Assembly: GCF_017545445.1 (NCBI RefSeq)
Contig: NZ_JAFWOM010000013.1
Coordinates: 1-64,000 of the forward strand
Direction: 5' to 3'
Length of the DNA stretch: 64,000 nucleotides
Origin: Fibrobacter sp.
GTDB lineage: Bacteria > Fibrobacterota > Fibrobacteria > Fibrobacterales > Fibrobacteraceae
This document shows positions 33,220 through 41,379 of the stretch, in pieces. The position numbers were made by a program, and so were the translations under genes. Under the pieces are notes generated by a model. The model was given only the letters and a program-made list of their open reading frames with translations. It did no database searches and was not told the origin of the DNA. Within the stretch, counting starts at the first letter, position 1. Every line of letters starts with the position of its first letter.

Positions 33220-34437
33220 ATGAAAAAGTCCGAAAAGTCGCTCTTGGACTCCGTGGCGGGTGCTGTATTGCTGCATCGAGGCGGCGAAGCGTCTATTTAC
33301 CTCTTGAATATCGGCGGGAGGCCTTTTGTACTCAAGTGGTATAACGACGGATTCTCGTTTGACGAAAACGTTGTTGAAAAAACGTACAAAGTGCATGTTC
33401 CGGGTTTGTACCGCATAGAAGAATGGGGCGAACGCGACGGAACGCCATACTTGATTTACGATTTTGTCGAGGGCGTTGTTTCGGACAAGTTAGGCAAAGT
33501 GCCTGTGGCGGTGGCGTTATTTGCACTCCGTCAGGTAACATCGACGCTTGTCGCTTTGCAAAAGCAGGGTGTTTCGCATGGGGACTTGAGTCCTGCGAAT
33601 GTGATTTTTTCTGTGTCGAATGCAACCGCGGATCGCAAAACTGGTGCGAACAATGCGGATTCTGCGAATTTGCAGGCCGTCCTTATCGATTGCGGAATCG
33701 TCGGTCCGGGGGTGTTGGCGTATGCGGCTCCGGAACGTTTCCAAGGCAAGATTGCTGACGAAAAAAGCGATTTGTTCAGCCTCGGCCTTTTGCTGTACCG
33801 CTGGATTGCGGGCGAAGACCTTGTCTGTGCGGATGGCTATGAGCAGTTTGCCGAGCAGATGGCGAACATTGATAACGTGAACGTTACGGAAAAGCTTTAC
33901 GCATCAGGCGATTTCAATACGCCGGAAGGGGAGCTGCTGCTTTCGGCACTGGAGCCTTTGTGGGCAGGGCTGCTCCGTTCTGATGTCGCGGAACGTGTCG
34001 AGGACTTGGACGAACTGGATGAGCTTTTGGAGATTGCGCTGGACAAGATTGTTCATGGCGAAGTGGCTCTTGTGACGCTTGTCACTCAGTTTACAGGCTC
34101 GATATTTTCTGCACGGATGGGCTTTGGATCGACGGGGGCTGGCTTGTCCGGGAATGCGGTACTAAAAGTTCCAAACCGTTTGGAAAAGGACCTCCCGTTT
34201 GTGGTTCGTAAGAAAAAAAATGGGCTAAAATGGGGCGTTTTGGGCGTTTTGATTCTTATATTAGCTTTGATAGTTCTGTTGCTTTCGAGCGGAACGATGC
34301 GTTTCGGAATCGATGCTACAGGGGACAAGCTGTTAAAGCGGTCAAGGAACATGGAATCTTCGGCTGAAAGCGAAGTTTCGCCTAATTTAAAGGTCGATAG
34401 TTTGCTTTTGGAACTCCCTGTGCCTGCTGCCGAATAA
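33220..34437 (+). CDS. Protein kinase-like membrane protein
   Basis: 405 residues from ATG 33220 (AGAGG eight bases upstream). The kinase fold spans ~10-280: RGGEASIYLLNIGGRPFVLKWY (Lys39 as the ATP Lys), catalytic loop HGDLSPAN (H120, D122, N127; HGD instead of HRD), DCG in place of DFG (D157) and AAPERF like the APE motif. HGDxxxxN also occurs in aminoglycoside-phosphotransferase-type kinases. A membrane helix near 330-350 (GVLGVLILILALIVLLLSS) leaves a short periplasmic tail. Likely an active Ser/Thr-type kinase. It lies 24 bases upstream of a sigma-54 activator, suggesting linked signalling. Confidence 0.75.
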   Translation: MKKSEKSLLDSVAGAVLLHRGGEASIYLLNIGGRPFVLKWYNDGFSFDENVVEKTYKVHVPGLYRIEEWGERDGTPYLIYDFVEGVVSDKLGKVPVAVALFALRQVTSTLVALQKQGVSHGDLSPANVIFSVSNATADRKTGANNADSANLQAVLIDCGIVGPGVLAYAAPERFQGKIADEKSDLFSLGLLLYRWIAGEDLVCADGYEQFAEQMANIDNVNVTEKLYASGDFNTPEGELLLSALEPLWAGLLRSDVAERVEDLDELDELLEIALDKIVHGEVALVTLVTQFTGSIFSARMGFGSTGAGLSGNAVLKVPNRLEKDLPFVVRKKKNGLKWGVLGVLILILALIVLLLSSGTMRFGIDATGDKLLKRSRNMESSAESEVSPNLKVDSLLLELPVPAAE

Positions 34438-34461
34438 CAGCGTAAATTACAGGGTTTTGTT

Positions 34462-35916
34462 ATGAAATCGGAATCAATGCTCGCCACAGAAAAGATGCTT
34501 GATGTGGTCAAGACTCTTTTAGACGAGGAACAGCCCGAGGCTCTATTCCCGAAAATTCTGGATGTGGCCAAGGATGTTTTGCATGCGGATGCCGCTGTCT
34601 TGGACATCGGCGGTGAAGATCCGCTCCATTTTTCGAACCCTGAAAAAGTTTCTATTTCCATTTCGGCGGTGAAGCTTGCGAAAAACGAAAAGCGTGCCGT
34701 TGTGTGGAACCAGCTCGATGATGAATCAGCGGATTTGTCCAAGTCGATTGTGCAGAACCAGCTTACGAGTATCATGGTGTCGCCTTTCCGCACGCCAGAT
34801 TCCGAGGCAGGGTACCTTTATTTGCAACGTGCCGCCCGCAAAGAGCCGTTTACCGAAGAAGATAGCGCACTGTTTGATTCGTTTGTGGCGGTCTGCGAAA
34901 AGTTCGCTTTTGCGGCCTACGACCGCTTGCGCGACAAGGAATCGCTCGATACGCTGAAAAATGTCGTCCGCAAAGACGGGATTGTTTATTCGTCCAAATC
35001 GATGATTGATGTGATTGCCATGGCGGATAAGCTTTCGCCGCTCCCGCTCCCGGTGATTATCCGTGGCGAGACGGGAACGGGCAAGGAAGTGATGGCGCGT
35101 TACATCCACAAGCATAGCCCACGTGCCGAGAAGCCGTTCATCGCGGTGAACTGCGGTGCCATCCCGGAACATTTGATGGAATCGCTCATGTTCGGGCATG
35201 CGAAGGGTTCGTTCACGGGGGCGATTGAAAACAAGAAAGGCTTTTTCGAAGAAGCCGACGGCGGTACGATTTTCCTCGACGAAATCGGCGAACTCCCGCT
35301 CAATATGCAAGTGAAGCTTTTGCGCGTGCTGCAAGAAAAGCATATCACGCGTGTGGGCGACAACCGCGAAATTCCGGTGAACGTGCGCGTGATCAGTGCA
35401 ACGCACGTGGATTTGGAACAAGATGTTCGCGAAAAGCGATTCCGCGAAGATTTGTATTTCCGCATACAAGTGTTGCCGCTCGAACTCCCGCCGCTCCGTG
35501 ACCGCGGTCAGGACGTGGTGCTTTTGGCGGAAAACTTTATACAACGTTACGGCGCGGAATACGGACGCGGGAAATTCCATCTGAGCCGCAATGCCGAAAA
35601 GGCTCTGCTCGGTTACCACTGGCCGGGCAATGTGCGTGAACTCGAAAACCGCGTGCAGAAGGGCCTTGTGCAGGCTGTTCATGGTGTCATCCAGCCCAAA
35701 GATTTGGGACTTGACGACATGCAGGTGCAGGCGAAGGAATCCCCGCGCACGCTCAAGGAAGCCCGCGAAGCGGTCGAACGCGAAGTGATTTCCCATGCTC
35801 TCAAGGATTCCCGTGCGAATTTGACGCTTGCGGCGACCATCCTTGGCATTGACCGTAAGGTGCTGCGTGAAATCATGGAACGTTTGAACTTGAAAAAAGA
35901 AGACTTTAAGGTGTAG
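34462..35916 (+). CDS. Sigma-54-dependent transcriptional activator (GAF, AAA+, Fis-type HTH)
   Basis: 484 residues. An N-terminal GAF-like sensor (~20-160: DVLHADAAVLDIGG, TSIMVSPFRTPDSEAGYLYLQ), then the NtrC-type AAA+ domain: Walker A GETGTGKE (202-209), the sigma-54 contact loop GSFTGA (249-254, Ser for the usual Ala), Walker B GGTIFLDEIGEL and the arginine-finger region RFREDLYFR. A C-terminal Fis-type helix-turn-helix (ANLTLAATILGIDRKVLREIME) follows. No receiver domain, so the input is a small ligand or protein contact rather than phosphotransfer to Asp. A matching sigma-54 promoter is present at 2392-2407. Confidence 0.93.
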   Translation: MKSESMLATEKMLDVVKTLLDEEQPEALFPKILDVAKDVLHADAAVLDIGGEDPLHFSNPEKVSISISAVKLAKNEKRAVVWNQLDDESADLSKSIVQNQLTSIMVSPFRTPDSEAGYLYLQRAARKEPFTEEDSALFDSFVAVCEKFAFAAYDRLRDKESLDTLKNVVRKDGIVYSSKSMIDVIAMADKLSPLPLPVIIRGETGTGKEVMARYIHKHSPRAEKPFIAVNCGAIPEHLMESLMFGHAKGSFTGAIENKKGFFEEADGGTIFLDEIGELPLNMQVKLLRVLQEKHITRVGDNREIPVNVRVISATHVDLEQDVREKRFREDLYFRIQVLPLELPPLRDRGQDVVLLAENFIQRYGAEYGRGKFHLSRNAEKALLGYHWPGNVRELENRVQKGLVQAVHGVIQPKDLGLDDMQVQAKESPRTLKEAREAVEREVISHALKDSRANLTLAATILGIDRKVLREIMERLNLKKEDFKV

Positions 35917-35960
35917 CGATGTGGGGTAAATTGTCGATGCTTAACTTAAGGAGTGTGGTC

Positions 35961-36515
35961 ATGAAAAAAATCGTAATGGCGTCTGCGGTGATGGCGGCGA
36001 CCGCTATGGCAGGCGATTTGGATTCTCGTCCGGCGGCAAGCGTCCCGACGCCTGTTGAAGCCCGCGAGGCGTTACACAATGTTCCGAACATGTCGGAAAA
36101 AGAAAAAGGCGACTGGCAAAAGTTGCGTGAAGAACGGCGAGCCGCTCGTGAACAAATTCTTCAGGACTTGAGGAATAAAACCGCCGCCGAGAAGGGCGAA
36201 ATGCGGGATGCTTCTGCGAAAGCTCCTGTTGCGGGCCTCCCTGCGGTCGAAAAGCATGTGCCTGAAGCTCCTATCGAAAGAAATGAAGATAAACTCAAGA
36301 AAGACCTTGTCCGTGAAAAGAAACTGGAAGAAAAGCAAGCCCAGAAAGGACCTCTGTGGAACCCTCCGTTTGGCCCGATGGGTCGCCCTGGAGACAAAAA
36401 AATAATGGAGCCTTTGCATCCGGGCGATCCGCGTTTGCGCGAAAAAAATCCGAAAGATAAACCGGTGGTAAAACCTATTATGCCTGTGTTCCCCAAGGGC
36501 TGGAATAAGGGTTAA
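35961..36515 (+). CDS. Exported highly charged protein, unknown
   Basis: 184 residues from ATG 35961 with AAGGAG eight bases before it. Signal peptide MKKIVMASAVMAATAMAG. The mature protein is Lys/Glu/Arg/Pro-rich: a probable coiled helix (KEKGDWQKLREERRAAREQILQ) and a proline-rich tail (GPLWNPPFGPMGRPGDKK, KPVVKPIMPVFPKGWNKG). No family recognised. It sits 45 bases after the sigma-54 activator and 15 bases before the outer-membrane protein gene, so it is probably cotranscribed; a periplasmic spacer or chaperone role is conceivable. Confidence 0.55.
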   Translation: MKKIVMASAVMAATAMAGDLDSRPAASVPTPVEAREALHNVPNMSEKEKGDWQKLREERRAAREQILQDLRNKTAAEKGEMRDASAKAPVAGLPAVEKHVPEAPIERNEDKLKKDLVREKKLEEKQAQKGPLWNPPFGPMGRPGDKKIMEPLHPGDPRLREKNPKDKPVVKPIMPVFPKGWNKG

Positions 36516-36530
36516 TTTCTGAGAATATAA

Positions 36531-37676
36531 ATGTATCGTTTGTTTGGTTTTATCTTTTTGCTATTTGCAACTGCGCTTTTTGCCGAGACGCAGGAGGAAG
36601 CGTATTACCGTGCGATGAAATTCGAGGAATCGGGTGATATTCCTGCGGCTATTCAAGCATTTGAAGAAGCTGCGGCCTTGCCGGGCGAATATACTGAGGA
36701 AATTCAGGAAATTATCCGCGAATACAAGGCGGCGTTGGGAAATGGCGGCGAAGAATCGACGGACTCGACGGATGTTTTGTCCGAAGAAAAACCGTGGGAA
36801 TTCCATGTTGCCGGGGAACTTGGTTTTTACGGCATGCACTACAAAGCGACCGGCATGGATGAAGGCGAGGTTGGCGGAGATCTTTTCCTGAACGTGAATC
36901 CGTATGTGGATTATGAATACGGAAATTGGCTGCACACGTTCTCTGCGTATGCTCAGGCGGATTATTTCTTGAACAACGATAAAATGACAATGCTCGATAC
37001 GAACGACTGGAATGCCGCTCTTGGGCTTGAATATACGTTGTTTGGACGCGGCTTGCTTTTGGATGTGGGCTATGACTTCAATATTGAAGGAGAGGCTCTT
37101 TCGTCGGATTTTTTTGCATGGTTTGAAAAGGACTTGTACCGTTTTGAAAAACAGCGCGTGGGCGTTGTGGGGTGGGCGTACTACCAGACCTCAGGCCCTA
37201 TGTCGTATGCGTTGTACGCTTCGTGGCATAGGACTGTACCCGAAGGCTTGAACGGAACGGTTTATGTGGGGGCAAAGCTCGATGGCGATTCTGTTACGCT
37301 TTGGCAAGAAAAACCTGTTAATGATTCTTTGACCGACGAAAAAAGTGTGGAATGGCTTGGTTCTGTAGCGAAATGGTTCGGCCCTGTATTGCGTTCCAGA
37401 ATTTCGTACAAGTTTAAAAACCGCATTACAGTTGAAGCAAAGATGAACTTGTCTTACGGCTTTGCCGTCGGCACAACGGATCCAGATTACGAAAAAAGCA
37501 AGAAATTTTATGGGTTGTTGGGTGCGACCGTTTCGTGGAAACATTGGAAGATGAGTTATTATCTGGGACTGGAACGCAGTTATACGCGCTATTATTGGTA
37601 TGGCATTTATAAGAGAGTGAATAACGAAAGCACTTCGCTGAATTGGCTAAAACTTGGCGTTAAGTGGGACTTTTAG
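36531..37676 (+). CDS. Outer-membrane beta-barrel protein with short TPR-like N-terminus
   Basis: 381 residues. Signal peptide MYRLFGFIFLLFATALFA, then a TPR-like helical pair (EEAYYRAMKFEESGDIPAAIQAFEEAAALPGEY), an acidic linker and ~290 residues of alternating amphipathic strands rich in Tyr/Trp/Gly (FHVAGELGFYGMHYKA, VDYEYGNWLHTFSAYAQADYF, KHWKMSYYLGLERSYTRYYWYG). It ends WLKLGVKWDF, a C-terminal Phe as expected for BAM-assembled barrels. TPR-plus-barrel layout resembles surface lipoprotein assembly modifier-type proteins, but the match is only architectural. Last gene of the 32.3-37.7 kb set. Confidence 0.7.
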   Translation: MYRLFGFIFLLFATALFAETQEEAYYRAMKFEESGDIPAAIQAFEEAAALPGEYTEEIQEIIREYKAALGNGGEESTDSTDVLSEEKPWEFHVAGELGFYGMHYKATGMDEGEVGGDLFLNVNPYVDYEYGNWLHTFSAYAQADYFLNNDKMTMLDTNDWNAALGLEYTLFGRGLLLDVGYDFNIEGEALSSDFFAWFEKDLYRFEKQRVGVVGWAYYQTSGPMSYALYASWHRTVPEGLNGTVYVGAKLDGDSVTLWQEKPVNDSLTDEKSVEWLGSVAKWFGPVLRSRISYKFKNRITVEAKMNLSYGFAVGTTDPDYEKSKKFYGLLGATVSWKHWKMSYYLGLERSYTRYYWYGIYKRVNNESTSLNWLKLGVKWDF

Positions 37677-37682
37677 TAGATA

Positions 37683-37711
37683 CGGAAATTCCCGACTCTA
37701 ATTGAGCCGGG
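37683..37711. terminator. Hairpin between converging genes
   Basis: ATTCCCGACTC-TAATT-GAGCCGGGAAAT with one mismatch. T-tracts on the + strand are interrupted (GTGTTTTGCTTTTT), so termination strength is uncertain. Confidence 0.5.
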
Positions 37712-37739
37712 AAATGTGTTTTGCTTTTTGTGTTATGAT

Positions 37740-40052
37740 CTACTTGTTAAAAATTTGCTTAGACGCAGTGATTCCGACTCCCTTCACTCGGACAATGTAC
37801 TGACCCTTGGCGACGTTCTGGAGGCTGAACGAATGTTCGCCTGCGCTGAGGTTGCCACGGTAGAGCGTTGCGACTCGCTTGCCGTTCATGTTAAATACAT
37901 CGACGCTTGCAAAGCCGGAGGTGTTTGCCGTGAGCGAAACGTTGCCGTTCTTGACGCTCATGCCAGCCTTCTTTGCTGCGACCGACTTGATTGCAGATGT
38001 ATTTACTGGCGTGCCATCTTTGTTATAAAGCTCAATACTCGTGACATGACCGACGCTTTGTTCGGCTGCGGTAAAGAGTTCTGTTTTCTTGTTGAATCCG
38101 TTAATGACAATACCGTTGTCCGTAACCATGTTGTCGAAGAGCACAAGGCCGTTGAACCCTGCGGCTCCGCCTACAACCAACGTCACAGAGAACATGTTAT
38201 TCAAATCCATTGGCTTTTCGTTACCGTCAGCATCCGTGTATGTCGTGATGTCGAATTCGCAGGTGGCCTTAGTCCCGTCATTGAGCCAGCAACCATCCGA
38301 AGCCGACTGTTCCCAGGTCCAAGCCTTGTCCTTGGAACCGTCGCGTACAAAGGCAAGACCCACCCAGATGCCGTCATTGACTCCGCCGGAGCCTTTGTTT
38401 TCGATGGTAACGGCGATGCTTTTTGCACCCGTCAAATCTGGAATTTTTCTGTATTCGATGTTGGCGCCGCTGTCGTTAAACGCCTTGAATGTCACGCCCA
38501 TGAGGAGGTCCACGTTTTCGGAATTTGCCTTGGCGGTGTCGGCACCGAACTTCGCGTTTGCGGTCGATGTCGGGCACACGTTTGTCGCTGCGGCAGCCTC
38601 GTTGTAGCTATCCCAGCCGGGCATCTTGTCGAGCGTGACAATGCGTTCGTCAGCGAGGTTCTTTTGCCATACGCCAGCCGCAGTCTGGCTCACGTAACCC
38701 CCGGACCATGATTCGTACCACGGCATCCACCAGCTCCACGTGGCTCCATCTTCGTACATCTTCTCGACGTCAGGAATTGGGCCGTTTTCACTGAGCGAAA
38801 TAATCTTGTTTGTGCCGGCTTTGTTCGTGAGGTCGATGAATGCGGCGCTGTTGCTCTGGTTGTCATTTGCGTTATTATAAATGTCAACGCTCACAACATC
38901 ATAATACGTTTCGCCCGGAGTCCAAGACATCGTGGCGGCATCCTTCGGGTTGAAGTCCCAAATGAGATTGTTCACACCGTTTGTGAATACCATGCGTTCG
39001 TAGAGCAACTGGTAGAGGGCGGCGAATTGCTTGCCGGTGTGCGTGCTCCACCAGAACCATTTTCCGCCGGATTCATGCAACGGACGGAAGATTGCTGCAA
39101 TGCCTTCTTTTTGCAAATCAAGGAAGATTTTTGAAACGATGTCGATATCGCCGACAATCGCTTTATAAGCTGTGGATAAAGTATCCCAAGTGGTCGTGCC
39201 GGTGACAAAAGCTTCGGTAAAGTCGAATTCGGTGTATTTTTCGCGTTCGCCCTTCACGTAAAATTCTTCTTCTTCACCGGGGCGCCAGTGCCATGTAATT
39301 GCAGGAATGCCGCCTTTTTTCCATGTCGTTTTGGCAATGTCGATGACTTTTTCCGTATATTCTTGGAACCAGCCGTCGTTCTTGTTGCCGCCGGTGGCGT
39401 TCATCAAATCAACACCGACGAGTGCCGGGTACTTGCCCGATTTTTGGAACACAGCTTGAACATCTTCGTGCTTGGTGAAATCGCCCTTAGTGTATGCGTC
39501 CATGTTGCCGGTCATCACGCCGGAAACAGTCTTTTTGCCGAAGTTGTTGACGAGGAAGTTGTAGAGCTTGATGGCGGACGGAGTGGCGGTCTTTGTCACC
39601 GGAGCGTTGCAGAGATTGAACGATTTGGCTTCGTAACCCTTGATTTCGATGTAATCAACATCAATCCAGCCCCAGCTATTGGTAATAGCGACCGTGTTCT
39701 CACCAGCGGCGAAATTGAGAACGGTTTCGACATCGACGAATTTGCCCTTGTCTGTCACGTCAAAGGTAACAGCAGAGGAGGCTCCGCCGACTTCGACGTT
39801 GTTGATTTTAGAGCCACCGTAATTGTTCATGTAATGGATGACAACGGTATATTTTCCCGCTTTTTCAACGGAAACCTTCGAAAATGTGATGTTTCCGCCG
39901 TTCATCTTGACGTACTTGCCGCCAGAAGCGGCATCACTTGTGCCTAAAGCGGCATCGCCCGAAAGGGATGCGGCTTCGGCTTCGTACTGAACCGCAAAAG
40001 CGGAACATGCAGCGGACAAGCCACAAGCTAAGAAAAATTTTTTGAAATCCAT
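37740..40052 (-). CDS. GH26 beta-mannanase with CBM35-like module and C-terminal sorting domain
   Basis: 770 residues from ATG 40052 (AGGAG five bases upstream). Signal peptide MDFKKFFLACGLSAACSAFA. Residues ~22-142 form a CBM35-like module (YEAEAASLSG...WGWIDVDYIEIKGYE). The GH26 domain spans ~155-470: ITWHWRPG, acid/base E327 in FRPLHESGGKWFWW and nucleophile E422 in IISLSENGPIPD. A second beta-sandwich module (~500-680) has the look of another carbohydrate-binding module. The end (VDVFNMNGKRVATLYRGNLSAGEH...GQYIVRVKG) is a T9SS-type/Fibrobacter sorting domain. Secreted or surface enzyme cutting beta-1,4-mannan. Confidence 0.88.
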   Translation of the reverse strand: MDFKKFFLACGLSAACSAFAVQYEAEAASLSGDAALGTSDAASGGKYVKMNGGNITFSKVSVEKAGKYTVVIHYMNNYGGSKINNVEVGGASSAVTFDVTDKGKFVDVETVLNFAAGENTVAITNSWGWIDVDYIEIKGYEAKSFNLCNAPVTKTATPSAIKLYNFLVNNFGKKTVSGVMTGNMDAYTKGDFTKHEDVQAVFQKSGKYPALVGVDLMNATGGNKNDGWFQEYTEKVIDIAKTTWKKGGIPAITWHWRPGEEEEFYVKGEREKYTEFDFTEAFVTGTTTWDTLSTAYKAIVGDIDIVSKIFLDLQKEGIAAIFRPLHESGGKWFWWSTHTGKQFAALYQLLYERMVFTNGVNNLIWDFNPKDAATMSWTPGETYYDVVSVDIYNNANDNQSNSAAFIDLTNKAGTNKIISLSENGPIPDVEKMYEDGATWSWWMPWYESWSGGYVSQTAAGVWQKNLADERIVTLDKMPGWDSYNEAAAATNVCPTSTANAKFGADTAKANSENVDLLMGVTFKAFNDSGANIEYRKIPDLTGAKSIAVTIENKGSGGVNDGIWVGLAFVRDGSKDKAWTWEQSASDGCWLNDGTKATCEFDITTYTDADGNEKPMDLNNMFSVTLVVGGAAGFNGLVLFDNMVTDNGIVINGFNKKTELFTAAEQSVGHVTSIELYNKDGTPVNTSAIKSVAAKKAGMSVKNGNVSLTANTSGFASVDVFNMNGKRVATLYRGNLSAGEHSFSLQNVAKGQYIVRVKGVGITASKQIFNK

Positions 40053-40092
40053 GTTCACTCCTTATTCTGTGTTCTCAAAAATATATTGAAAA

Positions 40093-40120
40093 AAGCAAAA
40101 ATGCAACAACATTTTTGCTT
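40093..40120 (-). terminator. Perfect 11-bp hairpin between aldose epimerase and GH26 genes
   Basis: AAGCAAAAATG-CAACAA-CATTTTTGCTT; on the minus strand it is followed by TTTTTT. It lies 41 bases past the aldose epimerase stop and 41 bases before the GH26 start, so it may terminate the first gene or attenuate readthrough into GH26. Confidence 0.7.
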
Positions 40121-40160
40121 GAGAGAAAAAAATATGTTTAAGGGTGATTTTGGACTAAAT

Positions 40161-41165
40161 TTACACGTTTTTGCGAACGACCGCACCAAAATAGAACGTT
40201 CTGGATTCGCTCGGCTTAATGACAATCAAATCGCGATGATGGTTTAAAGCATCGGGTTCTGCGGTCATCGGCTCGATGGCGATGCTCATGCGGTTAGGCG
40301 GCGTGTAAATCTGGATGGCGTTATATTGTTCTTTGCCAGCCGTCTGCCAAATGAGGAGTTTTTTAGCGCTGTTCTGGAGTTTCGCGATAGCTACAATGTT
40401 CTCAAAATTATCCGCATTTTTAAAGACGAGAGACGATTCGCCCTGGTTCAAGCAAAAGCAATCGTTGATGAATTCGTCACCGATGAGGCGGCCTTCTACA
40501 AAACGTGTATCCGGCTTGAATTCACCCGTCGGGATGTCCGCCTTGTCGAGAAGCGCGAGGTTCGTTTCGGGGAGTGTCATGGTGAGATTGTTGATTTTTT
40601 CGCCCAGTGTATAGTAAGGGTGCCAACCTTCGGAGTACGGAAGGTCGCTATTGCCGATGTTCGTGACCGTTGATTCGACGCTGTAGCTTTCGCCTGTGAA
40701 CGTGATTTTCGTCACGGCGCGGAAAGGGAACGGGAACCCGACAAAGGCGCCCGGCCAATCAATGCCGAAAGTCGCGGTGCACTCGTCGCGGTCACTTTCG
40801 AAGCTGAGGAGTTTCCATTCCTTGTTCTGCAAAAAGCCGTGGAGAGCGTGCGGTGCCCAGCTCACGTTATTCACGAGCTGGTAATCGTTGCCGTTCCAGT
40901 TGAATTTGGCATAGGCCACGCGACCCGGGAACGGGGCGAGGCGGCAACCGGCGTTTGTATCGGGCCCGATTTTGAAGATGTCATCGCCTTCGCGGTAGCC
41001 AAAAAGAAGGTCGGCAAGCTCGCCTGTTTTGCTGTCGGGAACACGCCAAGCGTTAAGGCCTGCACCGTATCCGCTTAAAATTTCGAACTCAGCGCCGTCA
41101 TCGCGCTGCAAAACATGACACTCGACAGTGCCAATGGGTCGGGAGATGATTTTAAATTTGCTCAT
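40161..41165 (-). CDS. Aldose 1-epimerase (mutarotase) family protein
   Basis: 334 residues. Galactose mutarotase-like beta-sandwich: AGCRLAPFPGRVAYAKFNWNG (NR-type sugar site), WAPHALHGFLQNKEW with the catalytic-type His, and DLPYSEGWHPYYTLGEKI with the second conserved His. A C-terminal catalytic Glu candidate lies in AIEPMTAEPDAL. Such enzymes interconvert alpha and beta anomers of hexoses; no signal peptide, so cytoplasmic. It directly precedes the GH26 mannanase on the same strand, which suggests a role with mannan-derived sugars. Confidence 0.85.
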   Translation of the reverse strand: MSKFKIISRPIGTVECHVLQRDDGAEFEILSGYGAGLNAWRVPDSKTGELADLLFGYREGDDIFKIGPDTNAGCRLAPFPGRVAYAKFNWNGNDYQLVNNVSWAPHALHGFLQNKEWKLLSFESDRDECTATFGIDWPGAFVGFPFPFRAVTKITFTGESYSVESTVTNIGNSDLPYSEGWHPYYTLGEKINNLTMTLPETNLALLDKADIPTGEFKPDTRFVEGRLIGDEFINDCFCLNQGESSLVFKNADNFENIVAIAKLQNSAKKLLIWQTAGKEQYNAIQIYTPPNRMSIAIEPMTAEPDALNHHRDLIVIKPSESRTFYFGAVVRKNV

Positions 41166-41379
41166 TTTTTCTTCAGGGTGTAATGGTTAGTTCTAAGGAA
41201 TTTAGAAAAACATCTCCTTAGCACAATGTTATTATTTTCTGTCTGTAATTAACCGCACACTGAGCCTTATGCGATGGACTGTGAACTATGGCCAATGTTA
41301 CTGCAGCCAACTGCGATTATTCTCTAATGACCAATGAATAATGACCAATGACTAACCGCTAATTACTATCTTTCTGCTC
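41166..41379. repeat. Intergenic region with TCATTAGTCATTGG-type tract
   Basis: Around 41320-41365 it holds CTAATGACCAATGAATAATGACCAATGACTAACC, a copy of the ATTAGTCATTGG repeat family. No gene or clear promoter identified. Confidence 0.55.

Noticed and set aside
34726..35796. 356-codon open frame on the minus strand opposite the sigma-54 activator
   Set aside because: Shadow of a GC-rich coding region; no domain, no ribosome-binding site, and the + strand protein has complete family motifs.
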